NCBI RefSeq assembly: GCF_003601985.1
Contig: NZ_QZXA01000001.1
Coordinates: forward strand, 186,001-250,000
From: Mesorhizobium jarvisii
GTDB taxonomy: Bacteria > Pseudomonadota > Alphaproteobacteria > Rhizobiales > Rhizobiaceae
Direction of reading: 5' to 3'
DNA: 64,000 bases
Each line of letters starts with the position of its first letter. Position 1 is the first letter of the stretch. Below are positions 1 to 8,497 of this stretch, piece after piece. The position numbers and the translations under genes were made by a program. The notes under the pieces were generated by a model. That model made no database searches and was not told the DNA's origin. It was given only the letters and a program-made list of their open reading frames with translations.

Positions 1-84
1 TGATGGCTGGGGAAAATCGCGCCTGCGTCCATTGGCGTCGCTGCGGGGATTGGCGCGGCCGAGCCTTCGGCGTAAGGTCGCCGC

Positions 85-240
85 TACTGCCTGGTGCCCG
101 TCGCAAGCGGGAGAATCGGGAACACGGTTGAATTCCGTGGCGTGCCCAACGCTGTGAGGGGGACCGCGCCGGTAAATGCCACTGTCGATGACGGGAAGGC
201 ACCGGACGCGGGTTGATCCCAAGCCAGAAGACCGGCCTGG
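85..240 (+). promoter_or_regulatory. Cobalamin (adenosylcobalamin-type) riboswitch
   Basis: The leader of bluB carries the conserved blocks of the B12 riboswitch in the right order: GGTGCC at about 93-98, AATCGGGAA near 114-122, a CGGTTGAATTCCG hairpin near 125-137, a GTGCCCAACGCTGTGA block near 142-157, GCCACTG at 178-184, GGGAAGGC at 193-200 and AGCCAGAAGACCGGCC at about 222-236 (the B12 box). It ends some 65 bases before the bluB start. When cobalamin binds, such leaders normally switch expression off, which suits a gene making the lower ligand of B12. The blocks are read directly; the edges are approximate. Confidence 0.9.
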
Positions 241-302
241 CAGGCATCGTCATCCGCATGGTCAGGCGGACGGCATTGATAGCGATCGCAAGGGGACACG
301 CG

Positions 303-1196
303 ATGCCGGAACACATGACCGCTGCTTCAGGTGACGAGTTTGACCAGATGGCGCGCGACGCGGTTTACCGCGCCATGTTCACGCGGCGCGACGTGCGCAG
401 CCATTTCCTGCCCACCGGGCTCGACGACGCGGTGCTGGCGCGGCTTCTGCTTGCCGCCCACCATGCACCGTCGGTCGGCTTCATGCAGCCGTGGAATTTC
501 ATCGTCATCCGCGACGCCGCGCGACGGGCTGATGTGCGCGACCTGTTCCTGGCCGCGCGCGAGCAGGAATTGCCTGAAATCGAAGTGGAAAGACAGGCGC
601 TCTACCGCAAGCTCAAGCTTGAAGGCATCTGCGAAAGCGCCCTCAACATCTGCATCACCTGCGACCGCGAGCGCTCAAAAAACTCGCCGCTGGGACGTTG
701 GCACAATCCGGAGATGGATCTCTACAGCACGGTCTGCGCGGTGCAGAATTTCTGGCTGGCCGCGCGTGCCGAAGGCGTCGGCGTCGGCTGGGTCAGCATC
801 ATCGAGCCGCAAGCGTTGAAGAGCCTGCTGTCCATTCCCGAGCACGTGACGCCGATCGCATATCTCTGCGTCGGCCGGGTTTCCGAGTTCGCATCCAAAC
901 CGGACCTGGAAACGCATGGCTGGGGCCGGCGGCTGCCGCTGCCCGACCTGATCATGAGCGAGACTTTTTGCGGGCAAGGAGAGACGCCACTGAAGTCAGC
1001 GGTGGCGCACCTCAACACGGTTGCTGCTGCGCAGGCGAATCCCGCCGATCAGTGCGTCGCGCCGGCCGTGCCCCAGCGCGAGCCGCCAAAGGAGGCCAGC
1101 GCCTTGTCCTTCAACTCTCGGAACTTCGACGACGCCTCGGCCAGCCGGGCATCCCAGGCCGGATCAGGCACCTGGCCGGCGATGGTCTTGAAATAG
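303..1196 (+). CDS. bluB: 5,6-dimethylbenzimidazole synthase BluB
   Basis: BluB breaks down reduced flavin mononucleotide with oxygen to make 5,6-dimethylbenzimidazole, the lower ligand of vitamin B12. The protein is a nitroreductase-fold enzyme: FTRRDVRSHF near the N-terminus, HHAPSVGFMQPWNF for flavin binding, and GVGVGWVSI further on. The ATG at 303 is chosen because AAGGGGA lies at 290-296; an in-frame start at 213 would sit inside the riboswitch. The upstream B12 riboswitch supports the function independently. Odd point: the frame gives 297 residues, while BluB proteins are usually about 220-230. The extra low-complexity tail overlaps the convergent gene by 148 bases, so the true stop or a frameshift there should be checked. 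Confidence 0.9.
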   Translation: MPEHMTAASGDEFDQMARDAVYRAMFTRRDVRSHFLPTGLDDAVLARLLLAAHHAPSVGFMQPWNFIVIRDAARRADVRDLFLAAREQELPEIEVERQALYRKLKLEGICESALNICITCDRERSKNSPLGRWHNPEMDLYSTVCAVQNFWLAARAEGVGVGWVSIIEPQALKSLLSIPEHVTPIAYLCVGRVSEFASKPDLETHGWGRRLPLPDLIMSETFCGQGETPLKSAVAHLNTVAAAQANPADQCVAPAVPQREPPKEASALSFNSRNFDDASASRASQAGSGTWPAMVLK

Positions 1197-2032
1197 ACCT
1201 GCATCAGGCAGGCGATGGCGAAGGGCTCGATGAAGGCCGCCTTGAAGGCCCAGGCAAAGACGATGGCGAGCACGAAAGCCCAGCCGGCGAGTTGCCCTGG
1301 CATGAGGAAAAGAATGGCGGCGGCCGGGGCCAGCATCAGCAGGAAGATGACGAAGGAGACACCCCACATGATGACCGCCAGCCAGACGGCGTTCTTGATC
1401 ATGGTCTTGCCGTTCTGGGCGTAGAGCACCACGCCTTGCCGAGCGGTTTCGAACGGTGAGGACGAATTGATGCGGATGTTGTAGCCGAGGATGATCTCGT
1501 CGACATAGGTGAGTGACAGGCGGATCACCGTGTTGATGAAGGAGACCAGGCCGCTCAGCCCCGGAATGGGCAGGAAGGCGGCGATGCCGCCGAGCAGGCC
1601 GGTGATGGCGCGGATGGCGCCCTTGACCAGCTGGTCGACGACGAAAAGGATGTTGGCCTCGGCGAAGCGCTCGGTCACGACCTGCCTGGCATAGGCGATC
1701 TGGTTCTGGCCGTCGGGAACATCCCGGCCATCAATCAGATGGACCATCACGGCGATATGGCCGGCCTTGACGACGTAGAGGATGTATTCGCGGATCCAAT
1801 AGACGGCGATCGAAACCACGCCGAAGCCGACCACCCCGCCCCACAGGGCAAAGGACATCGGCCCGTCAGGATCGGTGGAGATATGGCCGACGCCATAGCC
1901 GACGGAAGCGCCGGTGCCGGTCGCCATGATGTAGGCCAGCGTGATGCCGAAATAGACGATTATGCGGAAGACAATGAAAGGCCAGGTCCGCACCATGATG
2001 GACACCGACCTGCCGATATCGAAATCCCACAT
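1049..2032 (-). CDS. Multi-pass membrane protein, function unknown
   Basis: This 327-residue protein has several hydrophobic segments: about residues 18-38, 62-82, 135-160 and a long pair near 215-265. No catalytic motif is recognisable and I cannot assign a family with confidence. The start is well supported: GAGGGGAG lies about 10 bases upstream of the ATG. It is convergent with bluB and overlaps the end of that frame by 148 bases. The C-terminus is soluble and charged (FRELKDKA), which looks like real coding sequence and argues that the overlap comes from the bluB side. It lies downstream of the TetR gene on the same strand, separated by 95 bases. Confidence 0.7.
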   Translation of the reverse strand: MWDFDIGRSVSIMVRTWPFIVFRIIVYFGITLAYIMATGTGASVGYGVGHISTDPDGPMSFALWGGVVGFGVVSIAVYWIREYILYVVKAGHIAVMVHLIDGRDVPDGQNQIAYARQVVTERFAEANILFVVDQLVKGAIRAITGLLGGIAAFLPIPGLSGLVSFINTVIRLSLTYVDEIILGYNIRINSSSPFETARQGVVLYAQNGKTMIKNAVWLAVIMWGVSFVIFLLMLAPAAAILFLMPGQLAGWAFVLAIVFAWAFKAAFIEPFAIACLMQVYFKTIAGQVPDPAWDARLAEASSKFRELKDKALASFGGSRWGTAGATH

Positions 2033-2127
2033 GTCCCGAATCTCCCCTCAGAGATGGCTGGGAAGGATGCGCTCACCCCGAGGATTGTCAATCATGAGCG
2101 GTGGACAGCGGTGCGCCCAACGAGGAT

Positions 2128-2736
2128 TTAGTTCTGTTGCGAACCCGGTTTTCTGAGCAGTCCCTCGAGCAGTTGCTTGAACGCCGCAACCACTATCTTC
2201 GACGTCGCTTCGGGGTCGTTAGAATTGGCGATCCGCTGCGCCGCCTGGCTGCTCGCCCCGTTGATCAGCCGTGCGGCGGTCTCGGGGTCGACGCCCGGGA
2301 CGACCACCCCCTCCCCTTGCAGCGCGGTCAGATGATCGGTCATTGAGCCGACGCAGGCATTGGCATTCGACCATTGCGCCGGATCGCCCAAGACGGCCGG
2401 ACCGTCGCGGAACATGATGCGCTGGATTTCCGGCTCCAGCGCCATTTCGATATAGGTCGTGCATTCGTCGACGAAATGCTGCCAGCGGGTCGGCGCTCTC
2501 GACGCCACCTCATTCACCCGGGCCGCCATCTCGCCGTCGATTTCGGCGATAACCGCCTCCAGCAGTCCCTTCTTGTCGCCGAAATGGTGATAGAGGGCGC
2601 CGCGCGTCAGCCCGGCCGATGCCGTGAAATCATCCATCGACGCTTCGGCATATCCGATCGTGCCAAAGGCCTGGCGGGCCGCGGCAATCAGCTTGGCGCG
2701 CGTTTCGGCGATCATTTCCTTGCGGGGTCTGTGCAT
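2128..2736 (-). CDS. TetR/AcrR family transcriptional regulator
   Basis: The first 60 residues form a TetR helix-turn-helix (AFGTIGYAEASMDDF, then LTRGALYHHFGDKKGLL), followed by a ligand-binding domain of ordinary length (202 residues in all). The gene is divergent from an MFS transporter and the shared 119-base gap holds three copies of one palindrome. This is the standard layout in which a TetR repressor controls an exporter and itself, and is relieved by the exported compound. The ligand cannot be deduced from sequence. Confidence 0.88.
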   Translation of the reverse strand: MHRPRKEMIAETRAKLIAAARQAFGTIGYAEASMDDFTASAGLTRGALYHHFGDKKGLLEAVIAEIDGEMAARVNEVASRAPTRWQHFVDECTTYIEMALEPEIQRIMFRDGPAVLGDPAQWSNANACVGSMTDHLTALQGEGVVVPGVDPETAARLINGASSQAAQRIANSNDPEATSKIVVAAFKQLLEGLLRKPGSQQN

Positions 2737-2755
2737 TTCCGTCTGGTCCTATTCA

Positions 2756-2822
2756 CATACGTTCCGTATGCCAATTGACATACGTCGCGTATGCTCTATC
2801 TAATCTTCATACGCTTCGTATG
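2756..2822. promoter_or_regulatory. Three TetR operator palindromes
   Basis: Three 15-base inverted repeats of the form CATACGNNNCGTATG lie at 2756-2770, 2779-2793 and 2808-2822. Arms are perfect in all three; only the central three bases vary (TTC, TCG, CTT). Centres are 23 and 29 bases apart. They fill the space between the TetR gene and the MFS gene, so they are almost certainly the repressor's binding sites, and their number suggests cooperative or two-promoter control. Confidence 0.85.
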
Positions 2823-2855
2823 TAATTGTCGAACCGCCCTTTGTCGAGGAACCCC

Positions 2856-4079
2856 ATGCAAAACCCCTATTCAGAAATCTTCCGCGCCCCTGGAGCGAGG
2901 GGCTTTGCGGCCGCCGGCTTCATGGCGCGCCTGCCGATCGCCATGGCGCCGATCGGCATCGTGGCAATGCTGTCGCAGACGCGTGGCGAATACTGGTTGG
3001 CGGGTGCCGTCTCGGCGACATTCGCTCTGGCCAACGCATTCCTGGCGCCGCAAATATCAAGACTGGTCGATCGCCTTGGCCAGACGCGGATCGTCGTGCC
3101 CACGACAATCATCTCCGTGCTCGCCTTCATCACTCTCACTGCGGCCGCCAATCAGGACTGGCCGGTTTGGACGCTGTTCGTGTCGGCGCTGCTGGCGGCG
3201 GCCATGCCCAGTATGCCTGCCATGGTGCGCGCGCGCTGGACGGAGCTTTTCCGGGGCCGGCCCGAGATGAACACCGCTTTCGCCTTCGAATCGGCGGCGG
3301 ATGAACTGGTCTACATCGCCGGCGCATCGCTGTCGGTCGGCCTCAGCGCCGCCCTGTTTCCGGAAGCGGGCATGCTGGCGAGCACACTGTTCCTCGCCTT
3401 GGGGTCGACCGCGTTCATCCTGCAGAGATCGACCGAGCCGCAAGTGCGCCCGGTGGACCACGGCTCGAGCGGCTCGGCGATCCGCCTGCGGCCAGTGCAG
3501 ATCATCACCTTTGCCCTGATCTTCATTGGCGCCACCTTCGCGACGACGGAAGTGAGCACGGTGGCCATCACAAAAGAGCTCGGCCAGCCCGGCGCCGCCA
3601 GCCTCGTCATCGGCGTCTACGCGCTGGGGTCGTTCGTGCTCGGCATCATTGTCGGCGCGCTCAACCTGAAGGCTCCACTGCAACGCCAGCTTGCCATCGC
3701 GGTCGCCCTGGTCACGCTCGGCACGCTACTGCCGCTCACCGCCAGCAGCGTGCCGCTTCTGGCGTTGACCGTCTTCATCAGCGGCGTGGCGATCTCGCCG
3801 ACCTTCATCACGGCCTTCGGCCTGATCGAACGGCATGTGCCGGAAGCGATGCTGACCGAAGGCATCACCTGGGTGACCACCGGGATCGGCATCGGCATGG
3901 CGCTGGGCTCCTTCGCCGCCGGCGCCGTGGTGGATGCGTTCGGCGCCCAGAACGGGTTCTGGGTCTCGGTGGCATCAGGCACGATTGCGCTCGCCACCGT
4001 GCTGCTCGGCCAGCGCATCCTGGCCACGCAAAAATGCGAGCTGGACGGATGCGACGCTGCGGTCGTTCCCGCGGAGTGA
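2856..4079 (+). CDS. MFS transporter, probable efflux pump
   Basis: This 407-residue protein is almost wholly made of hydrophobic segments, consistent with the 12 membrane spans of the major facilitator superfamily. A long soluble loop falls near residues 185-205, as expected between the two halves. The ATG at 2856 is preceded by GAGGA at 2846-2850; the upstream in-frame codon at 2826 lacks such a site. Adjacency to a TetR repressor with operators suggests an inducible exporter of a toxic or signalling compound. The substrate is unknown. Confidence 0.87.
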   Translation: MQNPYSEIFRAPGARGFAAAGFMARLPIAMAPIGIVAMLSQTRGEYWLAGAVSATFALANAFLAPQISRLVDRLGQTRIVVPTTIISVLAFITLTAAANQDWPVWTLFVSALLAAAMPSMPAMVRARWTELFRGRPEMNTAFAFESAADELVYIAGASLSVGLSAALFPEAGMLASTLFLALGSTAFILQRSTEPQVRPVDHGSSGSAIRLRPVQIITFALIFIGATFATTEVSTVAITKELGQPGAASLVIGVYALGSFVLGIIVGALNLKAPLQRQLAIAVALVTLGTLLPLTASSVPLLALTVFISGVAISPTFITAFGLIERHVPEAMLTEGITWVTTGIGIGMALGSFAAGAVVDAFGAQNGFWVSVASGTIALATVLLGQRILATQKCELDGCDAAVVPAE

Positions 4080-4112
4080 CACGGTCGGAATGGCTTGGGC
4101 CAGTGTGACTTC

Positions 4113-4162
4113 GTCATCCACGGGCGGAGCGACGCGAAGCGGAGCGCAGACCCGAGGATGAC
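4113..4162. repeat. REP-like intergenic palindrome
   Basis: A 50-base imperfect palindrome lies between the convergent MFS and ribB genes. The outer arms GTCATCC (4113-4119) and GGATGAC (4156-4162) are complementary, with CGGGCGGAGCG facing CGCAGACCCG inside. It could fold as a cruciform or a bidirectional transcription end. Such elements are usually dispersed in many copies; only one clear copy is seen here. Confidence 0.6.
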
Positions 4163-4185
4163 GACATCGCGGAGGTTTCAGGTAG

Positions 4186-5286
4186 CTAGAGGATCTCTGT
4201 CTTGGCGATGTGGATGCCAAACCCTTCGAGGCCGACATAATGACGCTCGCGCGAGGCGATCAGGTTGATCGAGGAAATGCCGAGATCCTTCAGGATCTGC
4301 GCGCCGAGGCCGATCTCGCGCCATTCGTTTTCGCGGCGGCGCGCCTCTTCGTGATCCTCGCGGTCGCCGCTCAGCGGACGCTTGCGCTCCTGGTGCGCGA
4401 CGCCGACGGAGCCCTCTCTGAGATAGACGATGACGCCGCGCTTGCGCTCGCCCATCGCTTTCATGATGCCGTCCAGGCGATGGCTGGTGCCGAAGACATC
4501 GGTCACCACATCCTCGGAATGCAGCCGCACCGGCACGTCCTCGCCATCGCGTATATCGCCAAAAACGACAGCGACGTGATGCATCGTGTCCCAGGGCAGC
4601 GTGTAGGTGAAGACCTGCGCCTTGCCGCCAAGCGTGTCGATATCGGAGCAGGCGACACGCTCGACCAGCGTTTCCTTGCGCTGGCGGTAGGCGATGAGGT
4701 CGGCGACCGACACCTGCTTCAGGCCGTGCTCTTCGGCGAAAGCCTGCACTTGCGGGCCGCGCTTGACGGTGCCGTCGTCGTTGACCAGTTCGGAAATGAC
4801 GCCGATCGGCGGCAGGCCGGCGAGCTTGCAGAGATCGACCGCCGCTTCGGTATGACCCGAACGCATCAGGACGCCGCCTTCGCGGGCGATCAACGGAAAG
4901 ATGTGGCCGGGGCGGACGAAATCGGACGCGCCGACATTGCCGTTGGCAAGGTTGCGCACGGTCAGCGTGCGGTCGTCGGCCGAAATGCCTGTCGTCGTGC
5001 CATGCTTGAAATCGACGCTGACGGTGAAGGCGGTGGTGTGGGCGGAATCATTGTCGGCGACCATCGGCTGCAGGTTGAGCCGCTTGGCTTCCTCACGCGG
5101 CATCGGCGTGCAGACGATGCCCGAGGTGTTGCGCACGATGAAGGCCATCTTTTCCGGCGTGCAGTGAACGGCGGCGACGATCAGGTCACCCTCGTTCTCG
5201 CGCCCGTCATCATCCATGACGACGACGATCTCGCCGCGTTCGAATGCGCGGATGGCTTCGACAATCTTCTTCTGATCGTAAGGCAT
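4186..5286 (-). CDS. ribB: 3,4-dihydroxy-2-butanone 4-phosphate synthase with degenerate RibA-like domain
   Basis: The N-terminal 200 residues are the RibB enzyme, which converts ribulose 5-phosphate to the four-carbon precursor of riboflavin; the acidic DDDGRENEGDL motif near residue 25 and RSGHTEAAVDL near 142 are conserved. The C-terminal 160 residues resemble GTP cyclohydrolase II (RibA), but the zinc-binding cysteines are gone: after VRLHSE the sequence reads DVVTDVFGTSHRLDG, and the usual EGRGIGL segment is REGSVGVA. The second half therefore probably has no cyclohydrolase activity, and RibA should be encoded elsewhere. Many alphaproteobacteria have such RibB proteins with a RibA-like tail of unclear role. 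Confidence 0.92.
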   Translation of the reverse strand: MPYDQKKIVEAIRAFERGEIVVVMDDDGRENEGDLIVAAVHCTPEKMAFIVRNTSGIVCTPMPREEAKRLNLQPMVADNDSAHTTAFTVSVDFKHGTTTGISADDRTLTVRNLANGNVGASDFVRPGHIFPLIAREGGVLMRSGHTEAAVDLCKLAGLPPIGVISELVNDDGTVKRGPQVQAFAEEHGLKQVSVADLIAYRQRKETLVERVACSDIDTLGGKAQVFTYTLPWDTMHHVAVVFGDIRDGEDVPVRLHSEDVVTDVFGTSHRLDGIMKAMGERKRGVIVYLREGSVGVAHQERKRPLSGDREDHEEARRRENEWREIGLGAQILKDLGISSINLIASRERHYVGLEGFGIHIAKTEIL

Positions 5287-5354
5287 GGGATGCTCGCTTC
5301 GCTCGCAGGGATTCGGCAGTAGGCAGAAGGGAAGAAAAAGGCTGTTTCGGGCGG

Positions 5355-5382
5355 CCTACTGCCTATTCCCTACTGCCTATTC
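5355..5382. repeat. Two tandem 14-base repeats at the aroC 3' end
   Basis: The unit CCTACTGCCTATTC occurs twice in direct tandem (5355-5368 and 5369-5382). The repeat encodes the last few codons and stop of aroC on the minus strand. A related inverted copy (GGCAGTAGGCAGAAGGGA) lies just outside at about 5313-5330, so the spacer between aroC and ribB can form a hairpin. The role is uncertain. Confidence 0.5.
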
Positions 5383-6478
5383 CCTTCCCTGTCTGTCCCC
5401 TGTGCCGCAGATAGTGATCGGCAATCGCGCAGGCAACCATTGCCTCGCCGATCGGCACGGCGCGGATGCCGACGCAGGGGTCGTGCCGGCCCTTGGTCAT
5501 CACCTCGACGTCGTTGCCGTCCTTGTCGATCGACTTTCGCGGCGTCAGGATCGACGAGGTCGGCTTGACGGCGAAACGGGCCACGATCGCCTGACCTGTC
5601 GAGATGCCGCCAAGGATGCCGCCGGCATTGTTGGACAGGAACACCGGCTTGCCGTCATTGCCGATCCGCATCTCGTCGGCATTCTGTTCGCCGGTGATGC
5701 GCGCGGCCTCGAAACCATTGCCGATCTCGACGCCCTTGACGGCGTTGATCGACATCAGGCCCGACGCAATGTCCTGGTCGAGCTTGGCATAGATCGGCGC
5801 GCCAAGCCCTGGCGGCACGCCGTCGGCGACAATCTCGATCACAGCGCCGACCGAGGATCCGGCCTTGCGGATACCGTCGAGATACTGCGTGAAGACGGGA
5901 ACCGAAGCAGGGTCGGGCGTGAAGAACGGATTCTCCGCGTCGCCGATGAAATTCCAGTTCCAGTTGGCGCGGTCGATCGATTTTTCGCCCATCGAAACCA
6001 GAGCGCCGCGCACCACCATGCCGGGCACCACCTTACGGGCGAGCGCCCCTGCGGCGACCCTGGCGGCGGTCTCGCGGGCGGAGGAGCGGCCGCCGCCGCG
6101 ATAGTCGCGTGTGCCGTATTTGACGTCATAAGTGTAGTCGGCATGGCCGGGCCGGTACTGGCGGGCGATCTCGCCATAGTCCTTCGATCGCTGGTCGACA
6201 TTCTCGATCAGCATGGAGACCGGCGTGCCGGTGGTGATCATCGTCTCGCCGTCCTCGTCGAGGACGAAACCGGACAGCACCTTCACCTCGTCGGGTTCGC
6301 GGCGCTGGGTGACGAAGCGCGACTGGCCCGGCCGGCGCTTGTCGAGTTCGGCCTGGATTTCGTTGCGCGTAAAGCGGATGCCGGGCGGGCAGCCATCGAC
6401 CACGCAGCCAAGCGCTGCGCCATGGCTTTCGCCCCAAGTGGTGACGCGGAAAAGATGGCCGAACGTGTTGTGAGACAT
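5363..6478 (-). CDS. aroC: Chorismate synthase
   Basis: AroC performs the last shikimate-pathway step, turning 5-enolpyruvylshikimate 3-phosphate into chorismate with reduced flavin as cofactor. The N-terminus [20 protein letters not shown] is the family signature, and [17 protein letters not shown] near residue 127 is a second one. Length (371) fits the family. The last codons fall in a tandem repeat, so the extreme C-terminus may vary between strains. Confidence 0.97.
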   Translation of the reverse strand: MSHNTFGHLFRVTTWGESHGAALGCVVDGCPPGIRFTRNEIQAELDKRRPGQSRFVTQRREPDEVKVLSGFVLDEDGETMITTGTPVSMLIENVDQRSKDYGEIARQYRPGHADYTYDVKYGTRDYRGGGRSSARETAARVAAGALARKVVPGMVVRGALVSMGEKSIDRANWNWNFIGDAENPFFTPDPASVPVFTQYLDGIRKAGSSVGAVIEIVADGVPPGLGAPIYAKLDQDIASGLMSINAVKGVEIGNGFEAARITGEQNADEMRIGNDGKPVFLSNNAGGILGGISTGQAIVARFAVKPTSSILTPRKSIDKDGNDVEVMTKGRHDPCVGIRAVPIGEAMVACAIADHYLRHRGQTGKGIGSRE

Positions 6479-6662
6479 GGAAAAGTGCCCTGCCCGGCAG
6501 CGGAGCCGGTTGAAGCCTGCCTTCTATTGGCGTTTTTTGCGGTGGTCAAACTGTCATCCCTGCCGTTTAAGTTTTGACACATTCGGCTGGTTTCTGCTTT
6601 CTTCCATCCGCCGTTGAGGATCCGCCGCCACAGTGCCGGCGCAATGACCAAAGAGGACGATC

Positions 6663-6923
6663 ATGCGTACCCTGATTGGCGCTGTTGCCGCCACCCTGCT
6701 CTATTCCACCGCCGCCTTCGCCGGACAGACCGAAGGCCTGATCAAGAAGGTCGACAAGGACGCGCTGACCCTGACGCTGGACGACGGTAAATCCTACAAG
6801 CTGAACGCCGAAACCGATCTCGACTCGCTGAAGCCGGGCATGGACATCGTCATCGCCTACGACGTGACCAATGGCGAGAATGTCGTGACCGATATGCAGT
6901 TGCCGGACAGCGACACGAACTAG
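6663..6923 (+). CDS. DUF1344-family small exported protein
   Basis: This 86-residue protein begins with a clear signal peptide (cleavage probably after AAFA near residue 20). The mature part is a short beta-rich domain (GLIKKVDKDALTLTLDDGKSYKL) typical of DUF1344, a rhizobial family of unknown role, probably periplasmic. AGAGGACGATC before the ATG provides a ribosome site. It stands alone between two minus-strand genes. Confidence 0.75.
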   Translation: MRTLIGAVAATLLYSTAAFAGQTEGLIKKVDKDALTLTLDDGKSYKLNAETDLDSLKPGMDIVIAYDVTNGENVVTDMQLPDSDTN

Positions 6924-6933
6924 GTCAGGCGGC

Positions 6934-7521
6934 TTAAAGCCACTCCAGGCTCTTGCCTTCGAGTTTGAGCACGCGATCCTGTGGTATTTCGAGGTTCGCG
7001 GCCTCGTCCTCGGCCATATCGAGCACGAAACGGAACAGGGTGCGCATGACGCCGCCATGCGTCACGCAAACCGTCTTGCGGTCGATCTCGTCGAAGCAGG
7101 GTTTCACCCGTTCGAGCAGCATCTGGTAGCTTTCCGCCCCCTCGCCCGGCGGCTGAAAATTCCATTTGTCCAATGCGCGGAACCGGCTTGCTCCGGGAGA
7201 CTGTGTCTCGAGTTCGGCAAAGGTAAAACTCTGCCAGTCGCCGAAATTGACCTCGACCAGCCTGACATCGGTTCGATAGGCGAGCGGATCGAGTTTCATC
7301 GCGGCGCGGATGCGTTCCATCGTTTCGCGCGTCCGCCGCATCGGGCTGGCGACGAAGTCGAATTCCCCGGGATCGCCGACAAGGTCGGCCAGCCGACGCC
7401 CGTTTCCGGTCGCCTGCTCGCGGCCAAGGGCATTGAGATCGGTGTCGGCCTGGCCCTGAAGCCGGAATTCGGCGTTCCACGCGGTCTGGCCGTGGCGCAC
7501 GATATAAACCAGCGGGTACAT
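6934..7521 (-). CDS. Histidine phosphatase (phosphoglycerate mutase-like) family protein
   Basis: VYIVRHGQTAWN at residues 6-17 is the RHG motif whose histidine becomes phosphorylated. A second histidine follows in VTHGGVMRTL near residue 155. Length (195) fits the single-domain branch. These enzymes act on sugar phosphates, nucleotides or cobalamin intermediates; the substrate cannot be told from the sequence. It follows fabI on the same strand with a 52-base gap. Confidence 0.85.
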   Translation of the reverse strand: MYPLVYIVRHGQTAWNAEFRLQGQADTDLNALGREQATGNGRRLADLVGDPGEFDFVASPMRRTRETMERIRAAMKLDPLAYRTDVRLVEVNFGDWQSFTFAELETQSPGASRFRALDKWNFQPPGEGAESYQMLLERVKPCFDEIDRKTVCVTHGGVMRTLFRFVLDMAEDEAANLEIPQDRVLKLEGKSLEWL

Positions 7522-7573
7522 CAGGTCTTCCGGAGGTCGGGCCAGGGCCTGGGCGGAGGATGGGCGGAGGGCG

Positions 7574-8392
7574 TTATTCCTTGACCGTCGAAATATCAGG
7601 CGCGTCGACCGCCTTCATGCCCACCACGTGATAGCCGGAATCGACATGGTGCACCTCACCGGTGACGCCACGCGACAGGTCGGACAGGAAATAGACGCCG
7701 GAATCGCCGACCTCCTCCTGCGTGACCGTCTGCTTCAGCGGCGAATTGTATTCGTTCCACTTCAGTATGTAGCGGAAGTCGCCTATGCCCGAGGCGGCCA
7801 GCGTCTTGATCGGGCCGGCCGAGATCGCGTTGACGCGGATCTTCTTGCCGCCGAGATCGACGGCAAGGTAACGCACGCTGGCTTCGAGCGCGGCCTTGGC
7901 GACGCCCATGACGTTGTAGTGCGGCATCACCTTCTCGGCGCCGTAGTAGGTCAGCGTGAGCAGTGAACCGCCCTCGGTCATCAGCGCCTCGGCGCGCTTG
8001 GCGATGGTCGTGAAGGAGAACACCGAAATGTCCATGGTGCGCAGGAAATTGTCGCGCGTCGTCTCGACATAGCGGCCGGTCAGCTCGTCCTTGTCGGAGA
8101 AGGCGATGGCATGGACGAGAAAATCGAGCTTGCCCCAATGCTTGGCGACATTGGCGAAAACCTCGTCGAGGCTCGCCGGATCGGTGACGTCGCAATGGCC
8201 GGCGACAAAGGCGCCCAGTTCCGCCGCCAACGGCTCGACACGCTTCTTGAACGCCTCGCCCTGATAGGTCAGCGCGATCTCGGCGCCATGGTCGACGCAT
8301 GCCTTGGCGATGCCGTAGGCTATCGACCTGTTGTTCGCGACGCCAAGAATAAGGCCGCGCTTGCCGGCCATCAGGCCCTGTCCACCCGCCAT
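7574..8392 (-). CDS. fabI: Enoyl-[acyl-carrier-protein] reductase (NADH)
   Basis: FabI carries out the last reduction in each round of fatty-acid elongation and is the target of triclosan and isoniazid-like inhibitors. It is a short-chain dehydrogenase with the FabI-type cofactor site GLILGVANNRSIAYGIA and the active-site stretch TYYGAEKVMPHYNVMGVAKAA, which carries the Tyr-x6-Lys pair. The ATG at 8392 is preferred because GGAGAG lies 8 bases upstream; the frame is open for 22 codons further, but without a ribosome site. Confidence 0.94.
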   Translation of the reverse strand: MAGGQGLMAGKRGLILGVANNRSIAYGIAKACVDHGAEIALTYQGEAFKKRVEPLAAELGAFVAGHCDVTDPASLDEVFANVAKHWGKLDFLVHAIAFSDKDELTGRYVETTRDNFLRTMDISVFSFTTIAKRAEALMTEGGSLLTLTYYGAEKVMPHYNVMGVAKAALEASVRYLAVDLGGKKIRVNAISAGPIKTLAASGIGDFRYILKWNEYNSPLKQTVTQEEVGDSGVYFLSDLSRGVTGEVHHVDSGYHVVGMKAVDAPDISTVKE

Positions 8393-8497
8393 GTGAGCGC
8401 TCTCCGCAAGGTTTGTGCTTTGTGGAGTGCCTATCGCACAGGCACACAGCCCCTTCAAGCGCTCAAACCGGACAGTTCGGGGGACAAGAGCGCTGGA

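Noticed and set aside
4210-5322. Plus-strand open frame of 370 codons
   Set aside because: Antisense of ribB.
5285-6577. Plus-strand open frame of 430 codons
   Set aside because: Antisense of aroC, extended through the repeat at its end.
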